Shown: positions 44,044-52,629, counted from the first letter of the stretch. The stretch is DNA of 64,000 nucleotides from Nostoc sp. KVJ3 (GCF_026127265.1 NZ_WWFG01000002.1:744001-808000); one strand, 5' to 3'. Program-made: numbers and translations. Notes: generated from the sequence alone by a model not told the origin.

Positions 44044-44556
44044 ATGCTGACCCATCACCGCAAGCCCGTGTGCTTATCACTCATTTCCACTGACCTACCA
44101 ATCTGGTCTGTTGTCGAAACCGCCGCGACATTGTATCAAAAAGATACTGATAGATTCCATTTGCTACTGACTGCACCGCCGCTAATTAGCTGCGAAGTAG
44201 AGAGTGTAGTAAGTCCAGAGGAAACACTTCCCAAAAGTAAGAGCAAAGCTTACGCCCCTAACAGTCCGAGAATTTTGTGGCTGGAAATTTCCCCTTACCG
44301 AGTTATCATGACTATGCAAGGTAACGCTCAAGTGAGTTACCGTCACTTTTGGGAACAGGGCGTTTATGGTATTAGTCGCTATTGGTTGCCAACTGAGTCA
44401 TTGCAACCTAACGATCCTATTCGTTTACGAAATTTTACTACTAACTTAACTCTCAACGGACATCCCTTGCCAGAAAATTTGCGTCTCGAATATGAATTGT
44501 GGGCAGAAAAAGTCCAACTAGGATGCTACATACTTAATTTGGAAATTAAACACTGA
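44044..44556 (+). CDS. Conserved-looking hypothetical protein
   Basis: 170 residues, no signal peptide or membrane helix. Predominantly beta, with two halves: LSLISTDLPIWSVVETAATLY, a variable acidic linker around 60-75, then PRILWLEISPYRVIMTMQGN, YRHFWEQGVYGISRYWLP and a final ELWAEKVQLGCYILNLEI. The pattern of short strands with aromatic ends resembles small cyanobacterial lipocalin-size or sugar-binding proteins, but I do not recognise it. Stands alone, convergent with the thioredoxin-like gene. Confidence 0.7.
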   Translation: MLTHHRKPVCLSLISTDLPIWSVVETAATLYQKDTDRFHLLLTAPPLISCEVESVVSPEETLPKSKSKAYAPNSPRILWLEISPYRVIMTMQGNAQVSYRHFWEQGVYGISRYWLPTESLQPNDPIRLRNFTTNLTLNGHPLPENLRLEYELWAEKVQLGCYILNLEIKH

Positions 44557-44643
44557 TAGCCATAAGGAGAGGGAGCAGAGGGGAAGTTGAGTAAGTCTTT
44601 CTCCTCTACCACCTGGCTCTTCCAATGTCCCATTCAATCGCTC

Positions 44644-45225
44644 CTAACCAAAATAACTGGGTTGATTTCCAGGTTTCCATTTAATATTGCAACCAACACT
44701 TGGCTTTTGCTCCCTTGTAACAGGTTTACTTGCCAGAACTGCTTCAATGGCTGCGCGTAAGTCTGCACCAGTTACAGGTTTACCATTACTGGGGCGACTA
44801 TCATCTAATTGTCCCCGATAAACAAGTTGGCGTTGATCGTCAAATACAAAAAAATCTGGTGTGCAAGCCGCCGTATAAGCTTTTGCCGTTTCCTGACTCT
44901 CGTCGTAGCATAAGGTAAAATTAAAACCTTGTTCTGTGGCAAATGCTTGTAATGATTCTGGCGCATCATTTGGGTAATTTTTTGCATCGTTCGCACTGAT
45001 GGCAACGATCGCTAAATCACTTGTAAAATAATCTTTTCCTAACTGCACTAATTCTTGTTGAATGTGCTTTACAAAAGGACAATGCCGACAAATGAACATT
45101 ACCAAGAGTGCTTTTTTATCGGCAAAGGTGGAAAGGGAAGTTGCCTTTCCAGATACTACTTCCGGTAGATGAAAATCTGGTGCTTTCGTGCCTAGTGGCA
45201 ACATTGTTGAAGCAGTTAAAGCCAT
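44644..45225 (-). CDS. Thioredoxin-fold protein (AhpC/TSA-like, CxxC)
   Basis: 193 residues. Starts as peroxiredoxins do (LPLGTKAPDFHLPEVVSG), has the redox pair in FICRHCPFVKHIQQEL (about residue 45), AIVAISANDAKNYPNDAPES, the cis-Pro region AACTPDFFVFDDQRQLVYRG, and a Cys near the C-terminus (SVGCNIKWK). This matches a group of thioredoxin-like proteins widespread in bacteria and cyanobacteria, usually cytosolic. Target unknown; reductase or peroxide-reducing activity is possible. Confidence 0.88.
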   Translation of the reverse strand: MALTASTMLPLGTKAPDFHLPEVVSGKATSLSTFADKKALLVMFICRHCPFVKHIQQELVQLGKDYFTSDLAIVAISANDAKNYPNDAPESLQAFATEQGFNFTLCYDESQETAKAYTAACTPDFFVFDDQRQLVYRGQLDDSRPSNGKPVTGADLRAAIEAVLASKPVTREQKPSVGCNIKWKPGNQPSYFG

Positions 45226-45303
45226 AGTTCGCCTAATATTTTTACCTGATAACGATTTTTCCTATCAGTATATTTTTACTCTAGCACTAAGTTTTCCATA
45301 AAT

Positions 45304-45330
45304 TAAGAGACGGTAAATTTACCGTCTCTT
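45304..45330 (-). terminator. Palindromic hairpin after the HLIP gene
   Basis: AAGAGACGGTAAATTTACCG plus TCTCTT, a perfect 13-bp-arm palindrome 36 bases past the stop of the high-light-inducible gene. The T-run is weak, so it may also serve as an RNA-stabilising end. Confidence 0.5.
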
Positions 45331-45365
45331 ATATTTGTTGAGAATTACGTTATGTAAATTAGTTT

Positions 45366-45581
45366 TTACAGGCTTGCCAAAACACCAACGATACCGTGTC
45401 CTGTAAATACTTCTAATGCTATCAGAGAGACAAAACCAATCATTGCTAAACGACCGTTGAGAATTTCTGCATAAGGGGTGAAGCCAGTACGATTGCCTTG
45501 TTCATCTATATAAACTTTTGGCTCGATCGCAAAGTTGTTCAGTTTACCTTGGTCGTCAATTATAGCAGTGCTTGTACGCAT
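45366..45581 (-). CDS. High-light-inducible protein (HLIP, one-helix chlorophyll-binding)
   Basis: 71 residues. The single transmembrane helix carries the chlorophyll-binding motif EILNGRLAMIGFVSLIALE; the Glu-Asn-Arg set binds chlorophyll and stabilises helix pairs. The hydrophilic N-terminus of about 38 residues faces the stroma/cytosol. The family protects photosystem II assembly intermediates and chlorophyll synthase complexes under light stress, dissipating energy with carotenoids. Monocistronic. Confidence 0.95.
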   Translation of the reverse strand: MRTSTAIIDDQGKLNNFAIEPKVYIDEQGNRTGFTPYAEILNGRLAMIGFVSLIALEVFTGHGIVGVLASL

Positions 45582-45707
45582 GGATTTTTCCTTATTTTCT
45601 CTGTTATATAAATAAGTGTAACAAAACTATTAATATTTGTAAAGTATCTTAATCTGCTAATGTAGAAACCCAAGGCAGAGATATGATAGTGGATCGAGTT
45701 GAAAGCT

Positions 45708-46499
45708 ATGTCTAACCAACAGGCTGCGCTCCTTATTTGTAAGCACTTTCAGTCACAAATCCATTATCAAAAACTAATGCATCGATTTCGAGTAGAGGTT
45801 ATTGCCAAAACACCAAACCCGCAGCAGGTGATTTATGCCGCGATGCACCAGGACTATACTGATGGGTTCGTGTTTGATGAGCGCAACTCCTGGCCTTCAG
45901 AGTCACAAAGCGGCGAAGTGATTGTCAAGCGACTTTTAGCGGGTGAGAGGGGACACTATGGGCCTTTAGAACATCCTCAGATTGTTTTCAACTGTGGTTA
46001 CTTTCCCCACAGTGTCATGCAACAGGCTCGTACTCATAGGGTAGGAGTATCATTTGATGTTCAGTCTTTTAGGTATACAGGCAACCAATTTATTGATGTA
46101 TTGGAAGGAAAGAAAGACATAGAAGATGTTTTTTATCTACGACCAGTTGGTTATTACACTGATAGGCAGGGTAAAAAATACTACTACTCGCCAGAGCAAC
46201 GAGCAGCAGATTTGGAGTGGTGTCTAGAAGCAGCTAAACGATATCAAGCGGATTTTGAGGCTGGAATGTCTGAAGAACACGCAAGAGGTAAAGTGCCTTT
46301 TGATTATCGCCAGCATTTTGTAGTTAGTTTCAATTTAAGGTCTTTCTTGCATTTTTGTGACCTAAGAAATAAGAAAGATGCTCAACTTGAAATTCAGAAG
46401 TTGTGTGAAATGATGTGGCCTCACTTTGAAGATTGGGCACCTGCGATCGCACAATGGTATGAAAAGCAGCGTCTGGGTAAGGCCAGACTTGCACCATAA
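45708..46499 (+). CDS. thyX: Flavin-dependent thymidylate synthase
   Basis: Makes dTMP from dUMP with methylene-tetrahydrofolate and FAD. 263 residues from ATG 45708, preferred to the TTG three codons earlier. The signature is RTHRVGVSFDVQSFRYTG, a version of the ThyX motif with one more residue between the Arg and the reactive Ser than in the classical RHRxxSxN form. LLAGERGHYGPLEHPQIVF and HFVVSFNLRSFLHFCDLRNK are the other conserved parts. Length is in the range of cyanobacterial ThyX. No thyA is seen here. The dCTP deaminase gene dcd lies 1 kb downstream on the other strand. Confidence 0.93.
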   Translation: MSNQQAALLICKHFQSQIHYQKLMHRFRVEVIAKTPNPQQVIYAAMHQDYTDGFVFDERNSWPSESQSGEVIVKRLLAGERGHYGPLEHPQIVFNCGYFPHSVMQQARTHRVGVSFDVQSFRYTGNQFIDVLEGKKDIEDVFYLRPVGYYTDRQGKKYYYSPEQRAADLEWCLEAAKRYQADFEAGMSEEHARGKVPFDYRQHFVVSFNLRSFLHFCDLRNKKDAQLEIQKLCEMMWPHFEDWAPAIAQWYEKQRLGKARLAP

Positions 46500-46541
46500 T
46501 CATATTTTGGGGCTAGAATAAAAAATTAATAAAATGCTTTC

Positions 46542-47402
46542 ATGCGTCGAGACTCAATATTTTACAAACTGTTTCAACAGTCTCCGACATTACTCTTTGA
46601 ACTGTTGATAAACCCTCCAAAAAATGCAGATAATTATCGTTTTGATTCAGTCGCCGTCAAAGAACCGAAATTTGAAATTGACGGGGTATTTCTACCACCT
46701 GAAAATGATGGTGCTGGAGTTGTATATTTTTGCGAGGTACAGTTCCAGAAAGATGAACAACTTTATGAAAGAGTATGGGCTGAATCTTCTTTATATTTCT
46801 ACCGCAACCGTGCCAGATTTAGCGATTGGCAAGCAGTGATAATTTATCCGTCGCGCAGTATTGAACAAAGCGATATTCATTCTCATCGGTCATTACTCAA
46901 CGGCGGACAAGTACATCGGGTGTATTTAGATGAATTAGGGGATATTCGTCAATTACCTATATGGGTGGCGCTGATGGTATTAACTACAGTGGATGAAGAA
47001 CAAGCACCAGAAGAAGCAAGGTATTTGTTAACAAGAACCACTCAAAAAGCGCTATCACCATCGAGTCGCGCCATAATTGAATTAATAACGACGATTATGG
47101 TGTACAGGTTTGAACAATTAACTCAAGCGGAGGTAGAGTCTATGTTAGGCATCACACTTAAGGAAACGCGAGTTTACCGAGAAATTAAGGAGGAAGGACG
47201 AGAGGAAGGAAGGGAGGAAGGACGAGAGGAAGCAACAGCTAATCTAATTCTTCGGCAATTGACTAAGCGATTTGGGGAACTTTCTCAGGAAATACGCTCC
47301 TCAATTTCTGGTTTACCTTTGCCTGTTTTGGAAGATTTGAGTGAAGCACTGTTAGATTTTACTATTTTGGCCGATTTACAGATTTGGCTAGAAGCGCGAT
47401 GA
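46542..47402 (+). CDS. Rpn-family recombination-promoting nuclease/putative transposase (DUF2887-like)
   Basis: 286 residues. MRRDSIFYKLFQQSPTLLFELL, then EIDGVFLPPE and VYFCEVQFQKDEQLYERVW show the PD-(D/E)XK core, with the Asp of EIDG and the Glu and Gln of EVQ as candidate catalytic residues. It belongs to the multicopy cyanobacterial Rpn/DUF2887 group. Residues about 217-228 contain a threefold EEGR repeat, encoded by near-identical GAGGAAGGACGA units that could slip. The C-terminal 60 residues match the DUF4351 pattern (LILRQLTKRFGELSQEI). Such genes spread by recombination; this one lies between thyX and dcd. Confidence 0.88.
   Translation: MRRDSIFYKLFQQSPTLLFELLINPPKNADNYRFDSVAVKEPKFEIDGVFLPPENDGAGVVYFCEVQFQKDEQLYERVWAESSLYFYRNRARFSDWQAVIIYPSRSIEQSDIHSHRSLLNGGQVHRVYLDELGDIRQLPIWVALMVLTTVDEEQAPEEARYLLTRTTQKALSPSSRAIIELITTIMVYRFEQLTQAEVESMLGITLKETRVYREIKEEGREEGREEGREEATANLILRQLTKRFGELSQEIRSSISGLPLPVLEDLSEALLDFTILADLQIWLEAR
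47190..47232 (+). repeat. GAGGAAGGA(C/A)GA repeat in the Rpn gene
   Basis: Three to four 12-base units in tandem encode EEGR. Changes by whole units keep the reading frame. Confidence 0.6.
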
Positions 47403-47502
47403 AGGTTTAAACTATCTCATAGAGACTTTTGCAGGACGATGGATATTAAGAAAGTTCTATGCGATCGCTAAATTATTTCCTCTGAATCAGATATCATTTA
47501 CT

Positions 47503-48102
47503 CTAAATGCGAGCCAAAGTTACAATCTCCAACTGATCCTGATATTTGCCCTGACGAGCTTCATAACTAATAGCGCAGGGTTCGCCTTCTAAAAAGAGTA
47601 ATTGCACCACGCCTTCGTTCGCATAAATGCGACAGTCAGCACTAGAAGAGTTAGAAAATTCTAAAGTTAAATGACCTCGCCATGCAGCCTCAGCCGGCGT
47701 TAAGTTTGCAATTATCCCACATCTTGCGTAAGTAGATTTACCTATGCAAATTACAGTAATATTCTCAGGAACTTCCAGCTTTTCTAGAGCAACCCCAAGT
47801 CCATAAGAGTGTGCAGGTAAAATAAAGTAACTGCCATTGTCATCAGTATGCAGTGCTGTTGGCTCTAAATTCTGGGGATTAAAGTTTTTGGGATCAACTA
47901 CAGTTCCGGGAATGTGGCGAAAAATGCGGAACTCAGCCGAGGAAAGGCGTATATCGTAGCCATAAGAAGATAAACCATAGCTAATTACAGGTTGAACAGC
48001 TACAGACTCATCTTTTTGTACTTTTCGGATTAGGCTTGGCTCAAAGGGCGAAATCAAACCCTGTTGAGCCATTTCAGTAATCCAGATATCGTTCTTAATC
48101 AC
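47503..48102 (-). CDS. dcd: dCTP deaminase
   Basis: Converts dCTP to dUTP, the main route to dUMP for thymidylate synthesis. 199 residues starting at GTG 48102. SYGLSSYGYDIRLS near residue 42, the catalytic stretch ICIGKSTYARCGIIANLTPAEAAW with its Arg and Glu (about 120-140), and GHLTLEFSNSS are diagnostic of the family. Cytosolic trimer. Faces thyX, with the Rpn gene between. Confidence 0.96.
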   Translation of the reverse strand: MIKNDIWITEMAQQGLISPFEPSLIRKVQKDESVAVQPVISYGLSSYGYDIRLSSAEFRIFRHIPGTVVDPKNFNPQNLEPTALHTDDNGSYFILPAHSYGLGVALEKLEVPENITVICIGKSTYARCGIIANLTPAEAAWRGHLTLEFSNSSSADCRIYANEGVVQLLFLEGEPCAISYEARQGKYQDQLEIVTLARI

Positions 48103-48164
48103 AAGTTCGCTGCCAACGTTAATTCAAATAGACTTGATATACTAGCACGAACTGAATATTTTGT

Positions 48165-48701
48165 TTAGGGTCGATAACTCCGACGAATCTCGGTAATTTG
48201 ATCTGCTACATCCAAGAGGGATTTAGGCATCTCTGGCCCAGTGAGAATAATATCGACGTGGGGAGGGCGTTTTGCTAGAAACGCTAAAACTTCGGTTTCA
48301 GAAATTAAACCAAAGTTAATCGCCAAACTTAACTCATCTAAGACAACGAGAGAATACTTACTTTCACACACTACCTGTTGTGTATATTGCCATAGCTTTT
48401 GTAACGCTTGGTTTTCCGTATCATCTAAATGTGGTGTATCGATACAACGAGGCAAATCACAGCGAATCCAATCTAAATTTTGTCCTAATTGTATGGGTCG
48501 ATCGTGTCCTTGACGAATACCTCCTTTGAGAAACTGCACTATTAATACTGGCGTTCCTTGTCCAGCTATTCTAAGTGATTGAGCTATAACGCTCGTAAAA
48601 AAATTACGATGTGAGCTAGTGAAAACTTGCACTAACCCTTCAACTGGATATGGCAAGGTAAGGGTTGAATTGATACTTTGAGTTTCTAGCTGGGCAACCA
48701 T
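48165..48701 (-). CDS. CobO-like P-loop-fold protein with lost Walker A motif
   Basis: 178 residues from ATG 48701; a TTG at 48725 would add eight residues. The backbone follows the CobO/BtuR corrinoid adenosyltransferase: EGLVQVFTSSHR, QSLRIAGQGTPVLIVQFLKGG, then SLVVLDELSLAINFGLIS (Walker B-like with Asp-Glu) and KRPPHVDIILTGPEMPKSLLDVADQITEI. Where CobO has a GxGKGKTT P-loop, this protein has SSHRNFFTS. No Lys or Gly pattern is left for ATP phosphates, so I infer it lost adenosylation activity and may be a regulator or binding protein. It neighbours dcd but they need not be linked. Confidence 0.75.
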   Translation of the reverse strand: MVAQLETQSINSTLTLPYPVEGLVQVFTSSHRNFFTSVIAQSLRIAGQGTPVLIVQFLKGGIRQGHDRPIQLGQNLDWIRCDLPRCIDTPHLDDTENQALQKLWQYTQQVVCESKYSLVVLDELSLAINFGLISETEVLAFLAKRPPHVDIILTGPEMPKSLLDVADQITEIRRSYRP

Positions 48702-49042
48702 AGATTTAAGTTCAAAAAGATACAATCATTAAGTTTTTTGCTGTCAGTAATTAGTACAAATCGGCCTGTATAGTCAATCTGTTTTTCATAGGTGTGGTGG
48801 ATTTGGCAAATTGCATTCTTAGTCAAACACTACGCTTGGTTGAAGTCAAGAGTTGTTTTGATTGAAGCTTACGTCTTTTAGCTGAAATTAGTTGTAAAAA
48901 TTAAAACATAAGATTTACTGTTCCAATTATTTTAAAAAGCTGGGTATAACGTCTGAGAACCCCTAAATGTTAGATTTGCCGATTGTTTGGGCAAAACAGA
49001 CTTAGCAAGTAGTGAATTTGACAGCATGAGGAGTAAATTGTT
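48702..49042. other. Divergent spacer, no gene
   Basis: 341 bases. Around 48953-48980 there is GTCTGAGAACCCCTAAATGTT, close to a segment at 23686-23710 (GTTCGAGAACTCCTAGATGTT). The meaning of this similarity is not known. Confidence 0.35.
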
Positions 49043-49666
49043 GTGAGATTGGTGATTCTGGGAGGTTCAGGATCGGGGAAAAGCACTCAAGCACAAAGGC
49101 TTGGCAGATACTTTGATATCCCTCTGATTTCCACAGGTGAGATTTTACGGGAAGCAATATCTGGCGACAAGCCCCTGTCGGAACTTCAATGGTCTCAAGG
49201 CGATCCCCGGACTTCTCTTTCGGTTTACGCTAGTTTGAGTGAACTAGGTTATTACGCACGTCCCTATATACAAAAAGGGGAGTTAGTTCCAGACGAAATG
49301 ATCGTTGATTTGATCCGAATTCGCCTCAGACAACCAGATATTAACTGCGATTGGGTCTTAGAGGGCTATCCTCGTACTGCCTTCCAAGCTGAAGAATTAG
49401 ATTTTTTATTGGATGATTTAGGACAAAAGCTAGATTGGGCAATTTATCTCCAAGTACCAGAAGCAGTGATGGTTAGTCGATCCTTGGGGCGATCGCTACC
49501 AGATGACCAACCAGAAATTGTGCAGCGCCGTGTAGAATTATTCTACGATCGCACCATTCCCATCCTAGAATATTATGACCGTCGTCGCTGCCTATTGACA
49601 ATCAATGGCGACCAGTCACCAGAAATGGTGCAGCAAAATATTTTGACTTTACTTTCAGTTCCTTAG
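49043..49666 (+). CDS. Adenylate-kinase-like nucleoside monophosphate kinase
   Basis: 207 residues starting at GTG with GAGGAG 9 bases before it. The P-loop is GGSGSGKST at residue 7, followed by LISTGEILREAISGDKPL and the NMP-binding region, the LEGYPRTAFQAEEL motif (about 107) and a C-terminal half with DRTIPILEYYDRR. Compared with standard adenylate kinase the NMP domain has an insertion (about 55-75: QWSQGDPRTSLSVYASL) and the lid is short. Probably phosphorylates AMP or another monophosphate. It may be a paralogue of the main adk, so no symbol is given. Confidence 0.85.
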   Translation: MRLVILGGSGSGKSTQAQRLGRYFDIPLISTGEILREAISGDKPLSELQWSQGDPRTSLSVYASLSELGYYARPYIQKGELVPDEMIVDLIRIRLRQPDINCDWVLEGYPRTAFQAEELDFLLDDLGQKLDWAIYLQVPEAVMVSRSLGRSLPDDQPEIVQRRVELFYDRTIPILEYYDRRRCLLTINGDQSPEMVQQNILTLLSVP

Positions 49667-49676
49667 AAGAATAAGG

Positions 49677-49700
49677 AGACGCGATTCATTGCGTCTGTAC
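49677..49700. repeat. Copy of the AGACGCGAT palindromic repeat
   Basis: GAGACGCGATTCATTGCGTC followed by TGTACAAG, a slightly degraded copy. Confidence 0.5.
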
Positions 49701-49798
49701 AAGGTTTGGAAGAATTCTTTTCAATGCCCAATTCCCAATGCCCAATTACAACACTAAGGTAATCTTAAGGCAGTATTGTAAAACTTGAGGCAACTCCA

Positions 49799-50542
49799 AT
49801 GGCTTGGCAGCGTCCAGACGGCCGTCTTTCTTATGAACTACGTCCGATCAGCTTTTACCCCAATTTCACCCGCTTTGCCCCCGGTTCTGTTCTCGCAAGA
49901 TGCGGTGATACTCAGGTACTTTGTACTGTTAGCCTTAATAAGGGAGTTCCGAAGTTTCTCGAAGGAACTGGTAAAGGCTGGCTAACTGCTGAGTATCGGA
50001 TGTTACCATCTGCTACTCAAAAACGCCAAGAAAGGGAATTATTGAAATTATCTGGACGGACGCAAGAAATTCAACGTCTAATTGGCCGCAGCTTACGTGC
50101 AGCAGTGGATTTTGAGGCACTGGGAGAACGCACGCTGACTGTAGATGCTGATGTGTTGCAAGCAGACGCTGGAACTCGAACAACAGCCATTACAGGCTCC
50201 TTTGTAGCGTTGGCTCATGCGATTTCTAAATTGTTGCAGGAGGGCGTGTTAGAGCGATCGCCTCTGTGTGGACAGGTAGCAGCAGTTTCCGTAGGATTAC
50301 TAGAAGGGGAGCCATTTTTGGATCTAAATTATATCGAAGATGTGGCTGCAACAGTAGATTTTAACGTGGTGATGAATCAACACCTAGAAATCATTGAAGT
50401 CCAAGGAACAGCCGAAGAAGGCAGCTTTAGCCGCACTCAGTTGGATCAATTGCTAGATGTAGCCCAAAAAGGAATTCAGGAATTGTTAATCGCCCAACGC
50501 GAAGCGATCGCTAATTGGGAAACGTTATTTGTGATTAATTAG
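49799..50542 (+). CDS. rph: Ribonuclease PH
   Basis: Phosphorolytic 3'-exonuclease that trims tRNA precursors. 247 residues, full length. It opens MAWQRPDGRLSYELRPISF, has GKGWLTAEYRMLPSATQKRQ (about 60-78), the phosphate-binding and catalytic TVDADVLQADAGTRTTAITGSF (about 115-135) and LDLNYIEDVAATVDFNVVM. All catalytic Arg/Asp/Thr residues of the family appear to be present. Cytosolic hexamer. Confidence 0.97.
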   Translation: MAWQRPDGRLSYELRPISFYPNFTRFAPGSVLARCGDTQVLCTVSLNKGVPKFLEGTGKGWLTAEYRMLPSATQKRQERELLKLSGRTQEIQRLIGRSLRAAVDFEALGERTLTVDADVLQADAGTRTTAITGSFVALAHAISKLLQEGVLERSPLCGQVAAVSVGLLEGEPFLDLNYIEDVAATVDFNVVMNQHLEIIEVQGTAEEGSFSRTQLDQLLDVAQKGIQELLIAQREAIANWETLFVIN

Positions 50543-50777
50543 TTTTATTAATTTTTAATAAGAATTAATAAATGTATCCTCTATGGTATTAATCAACCAA
50601 GTATCAAGTAACTGGGTGTAAATAAAAATAATTATGAAAGTAGTTAGTAGTTAGTACGACTGACTACTGACAACTTACTGTTGAAGGTGATAATGAGCAT
50701 CTACATTTTTCCAGTCTACTTAATCCATGATGTTAAATGTTTCAAAAGTTAAAAAGGAGGATTGTAATAAGTTCGGT

Positions 50778-50819
50778 ATGGTATTGCTGGAAGCCAGCAA
50801 TATGATGATGAAGCCATGA
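50778..50819 (+). promoter_or_regulatory. Leader with hairpin and possible 13-codon peptide before pgl
   Basis: AAAAAGGAGG ends at 50760, 55 bases before the pgl start. Between lie an ATG at 50778 opening a 13-codon frame (MVLLEASNMMMKP) whose TGA overlaps the pgl ATG, and a 9-bp perfect hairpin TATTGCTGG/CCAGCAATA at 50782-50802. It could be a translational coupling or attenuation device; the evidence is structural only. Confidence 0.3.
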
Positions 50820-51538
50820 ACAAAACCGTTGAAGTTCTACCGGATCAGCCAGCGCTGGTTGCACGAGCGCTAAAATTAATTCTTTCCAAGTTAGAAACTG
50901 CCATTGAACAGCGAGGGCGGTTTACCATCGCCTTGTCTGGCGGTAGTACACCTAAACCGTTATACGAAGCGATCGCTACTCAAAAACTGCCTTGGGATAA
51001 AATTCATATATTCTGGGGGGATGAGCGTTACGTAGCACCAGATCACCCCGATAGCAATGAACTGATGACGCGTCGTGCGTGGCTAGATCGTGTTGATATC
51101 CCAGCAGCTAACATTCACGCCGTACCAACTTTAGAAGCCAATCCAGAACTGGCGGCTGCTAAGTATGAACAACATCTCAAAGAATTTTTCAATTCTTCTA
51201 GGGTCGAGTTTCCCGCGTTGGATGTAGTATTACTAGGAATGGGTGATGATGCACATACTGCATCTTTGTTTCCCCACACAGAAGCTCTCAAAGTGTGCGA
51301 TCGCTTAGTTACTGTAGGTAACAAAGATGGAAACCCCAGAATAACTTTTACATACCCCTTCATCAACTCTGCTCGCAGTGTGATTTTTCTAGTTGCTGGT
51401 GCTAATAAAAGACCAGCTTTGGCGCAAGTCTTTGCACCTGTAGCCGATGATTTCACTTACCCATCCCGTTTAATTCGGCCCCAAGGTGAACTTTGGTGGC
51501 TGCTAGATTCAGCAGCAGGTTTAGAACTTCAACATTAA
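50816..51538 (+). CDS. pgl: 6-phosphogluconolactonase
   Basis: Second enzyme of the oxidative pentose phosphate pathway, hydrolysing 6-phosphogluconolactone; this route supplies reductant in the dark and in heterocysts. 240 residues. ALSGGSTPKPLYEAIA (about 40), IFWGDERYVAPDHPDSN, LLGMGDDAHTASLFPHTEA (about 140) and GANKRPALAQVF are diagnostic. Start MNKTVEVLPDQP. The start codon overlaps a possible leader peptide. Confidence 0.96.
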   Translation: MNKTVEVLPDQPALVARALKLILSKLETAIEQRGRFTIALSGGSTPKPLYEAIATQKLPWDKIHIFWGDERYVAPDHPDSNELMTRRAWLDRVDIPAANIHAVPTLEANPELAAAKYEQHLKEFFNSSRVEFPALDVVLLGMGDDAHTASLFPHTEALKVCDRLVTVGNKDGNPRITFTYPFINSARSVIFLVAGANKRPALAQVFAPVADDFTYPSRLIRPQGELWWLLDSAAGLELQH

Positions 51539-51539
51539 T

Positions 51540-51655
51540 TGGGCATTGGGAGTAGGGAGTGGGGAATGGGGCATTGGAAATTGGGCATTAGTATATTTAT
51601 TCTTTCTTCCCCTGCTCCCCCATCTCCCTTATCTCCCCCATCTCCCCCTGTGTCA
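51540..51655. repeat. Heptamer-type repeats, foldback
   Basis: GGGCATTGGGAGTAGGGAGT and TGGGGAATGGGGCATTGG on one side, CCCCATCTCCC units on the other. These pyrimidine/purine arms can fold on each other after pgl. Confidence 0.55.
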
Positions 51656-51762
51656 ATTCATAGTTACATTAGCAGTAATTGCTAGAATCTAAAGCTAGGG
51701 CCGCTCTCTGCTTGCCAGTCCTAACTATATTTATGATGATCTTGAACAAAGGCTAAATATCG

Positions 51763-52629
51763 ATGATTGTCTGCCCTAATTGTAATCATCCTAACCCTGA
51801 TGGCGCTGTCCAATGTGAAGCTTGTTATACACCGTTACCCGCAACTACTAACTGTCCCAGTTGTGGGGCAACTGTGCAAGCAGATGCTGCATTCTGTGGT
51901 CAGTGTGGCTATAACCTTCACTCCGCAGGAGTTCCACACGTTCATCCTACGGTAGCTACAACAGTTACTCCCGATGTTCCTGTGGAAGTACCGCCGTTAG
52001 TTCCACCAGATCCATTGTTAGAACTTTTACAACCAGATGCTTTGGGAATAGGTGGTTCTAGTAACTCCCATCCTCCCGCTTCATCTTTACCACCAACAGA
52101 AGTGACAGTTCCACCACAGGTAGCTGTTACAGAAAACAGCCCCCCAGAACCAGAGCCAATCGTGGCCGCTCAACCTGTAGTTTCTGTAAAAAGTATTCCT
52201 ACTCCACCACCGTTGGAACTAGCGCCAGTCTCTGAAGCTGAACTACCCCCGCCAGAAATACCAGCGCCAACTGCAACTGTTGCCAGAACACAATTGCAGC
52301 AGGTTACAGCGCGGTTAATCCACGTCCAAAGCGATCGCCTAATTGAATTACCGCAAAATCTCTCTGTAATTCATATCGGCAAGCAAAATGACCGGATTCC
52401 GCCAGATATAGACGTTTCAGGATTTCCCAATTCCGAAGTTGTCTCGCGGATTCATGCAGATATTCGTGTTGAGGGAGACGCTCACTATGTAGAAGATGTG
52501 GGAAGTTCTAATGGGACTTACATTAATAATTTGCCCCTTTTACCAGGGAATCGTCATCGATTGCGACCAGGCGATCGCATCAGTTTGGGTAAAGGAGACT
52601 TAATCACATTCCTATTTCAACTTTCTTAA
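51763..52629 (+). CDS. Double zinc-ribbon plus FHA domain protein
   Basis: 288 residues. Two zinc-ribbon knuckle pairs at the N-terminus (CPNCNHPNPDGAVQCEAC and CPSCGATVQADAAFCGQC), a Pro-rich linker of about 130 residues, then an FHA domain from about residue 190: VIHIGKQNDRIPPDIDVS, SEVVSRIHADIRVE (phosphothreonine-binding Arg-Ile-His), VEDVGSSNGTYINN. FHA domains bind phosphothreonine, so a Ser/Thr kinase target is likely. No signal peptide. The zinc-ribbon theme recurs in the Hsp70-linked TPR protein 4 kb downstream. Confidence 0.9.
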   Translation: MIVCPNCNHPNPDGAVQCEACYTPLPATTNCPSCGATVQADAAFCGQCGYNLHSAGVPHVHPTVATTVTPDVPVEVPPLVPPDPLLELLQPDALGIGGSSNSHPPASSLPPTEVTVPPQVAVTENSPPEPEPIVAAQPVVSVKSIPTPPPLELAPVSEAELPPPEIPAPTATVARTQLQQVTARLIHVQSDRLIELPQNLSVIHIGKQNDRIPPDIDVSGFPNSEVVSRIHADIRVEGDAHYVEDVGSSNGTYINNLPLLPGNRHRLRPGDRISLGKGDLITFLFQLS

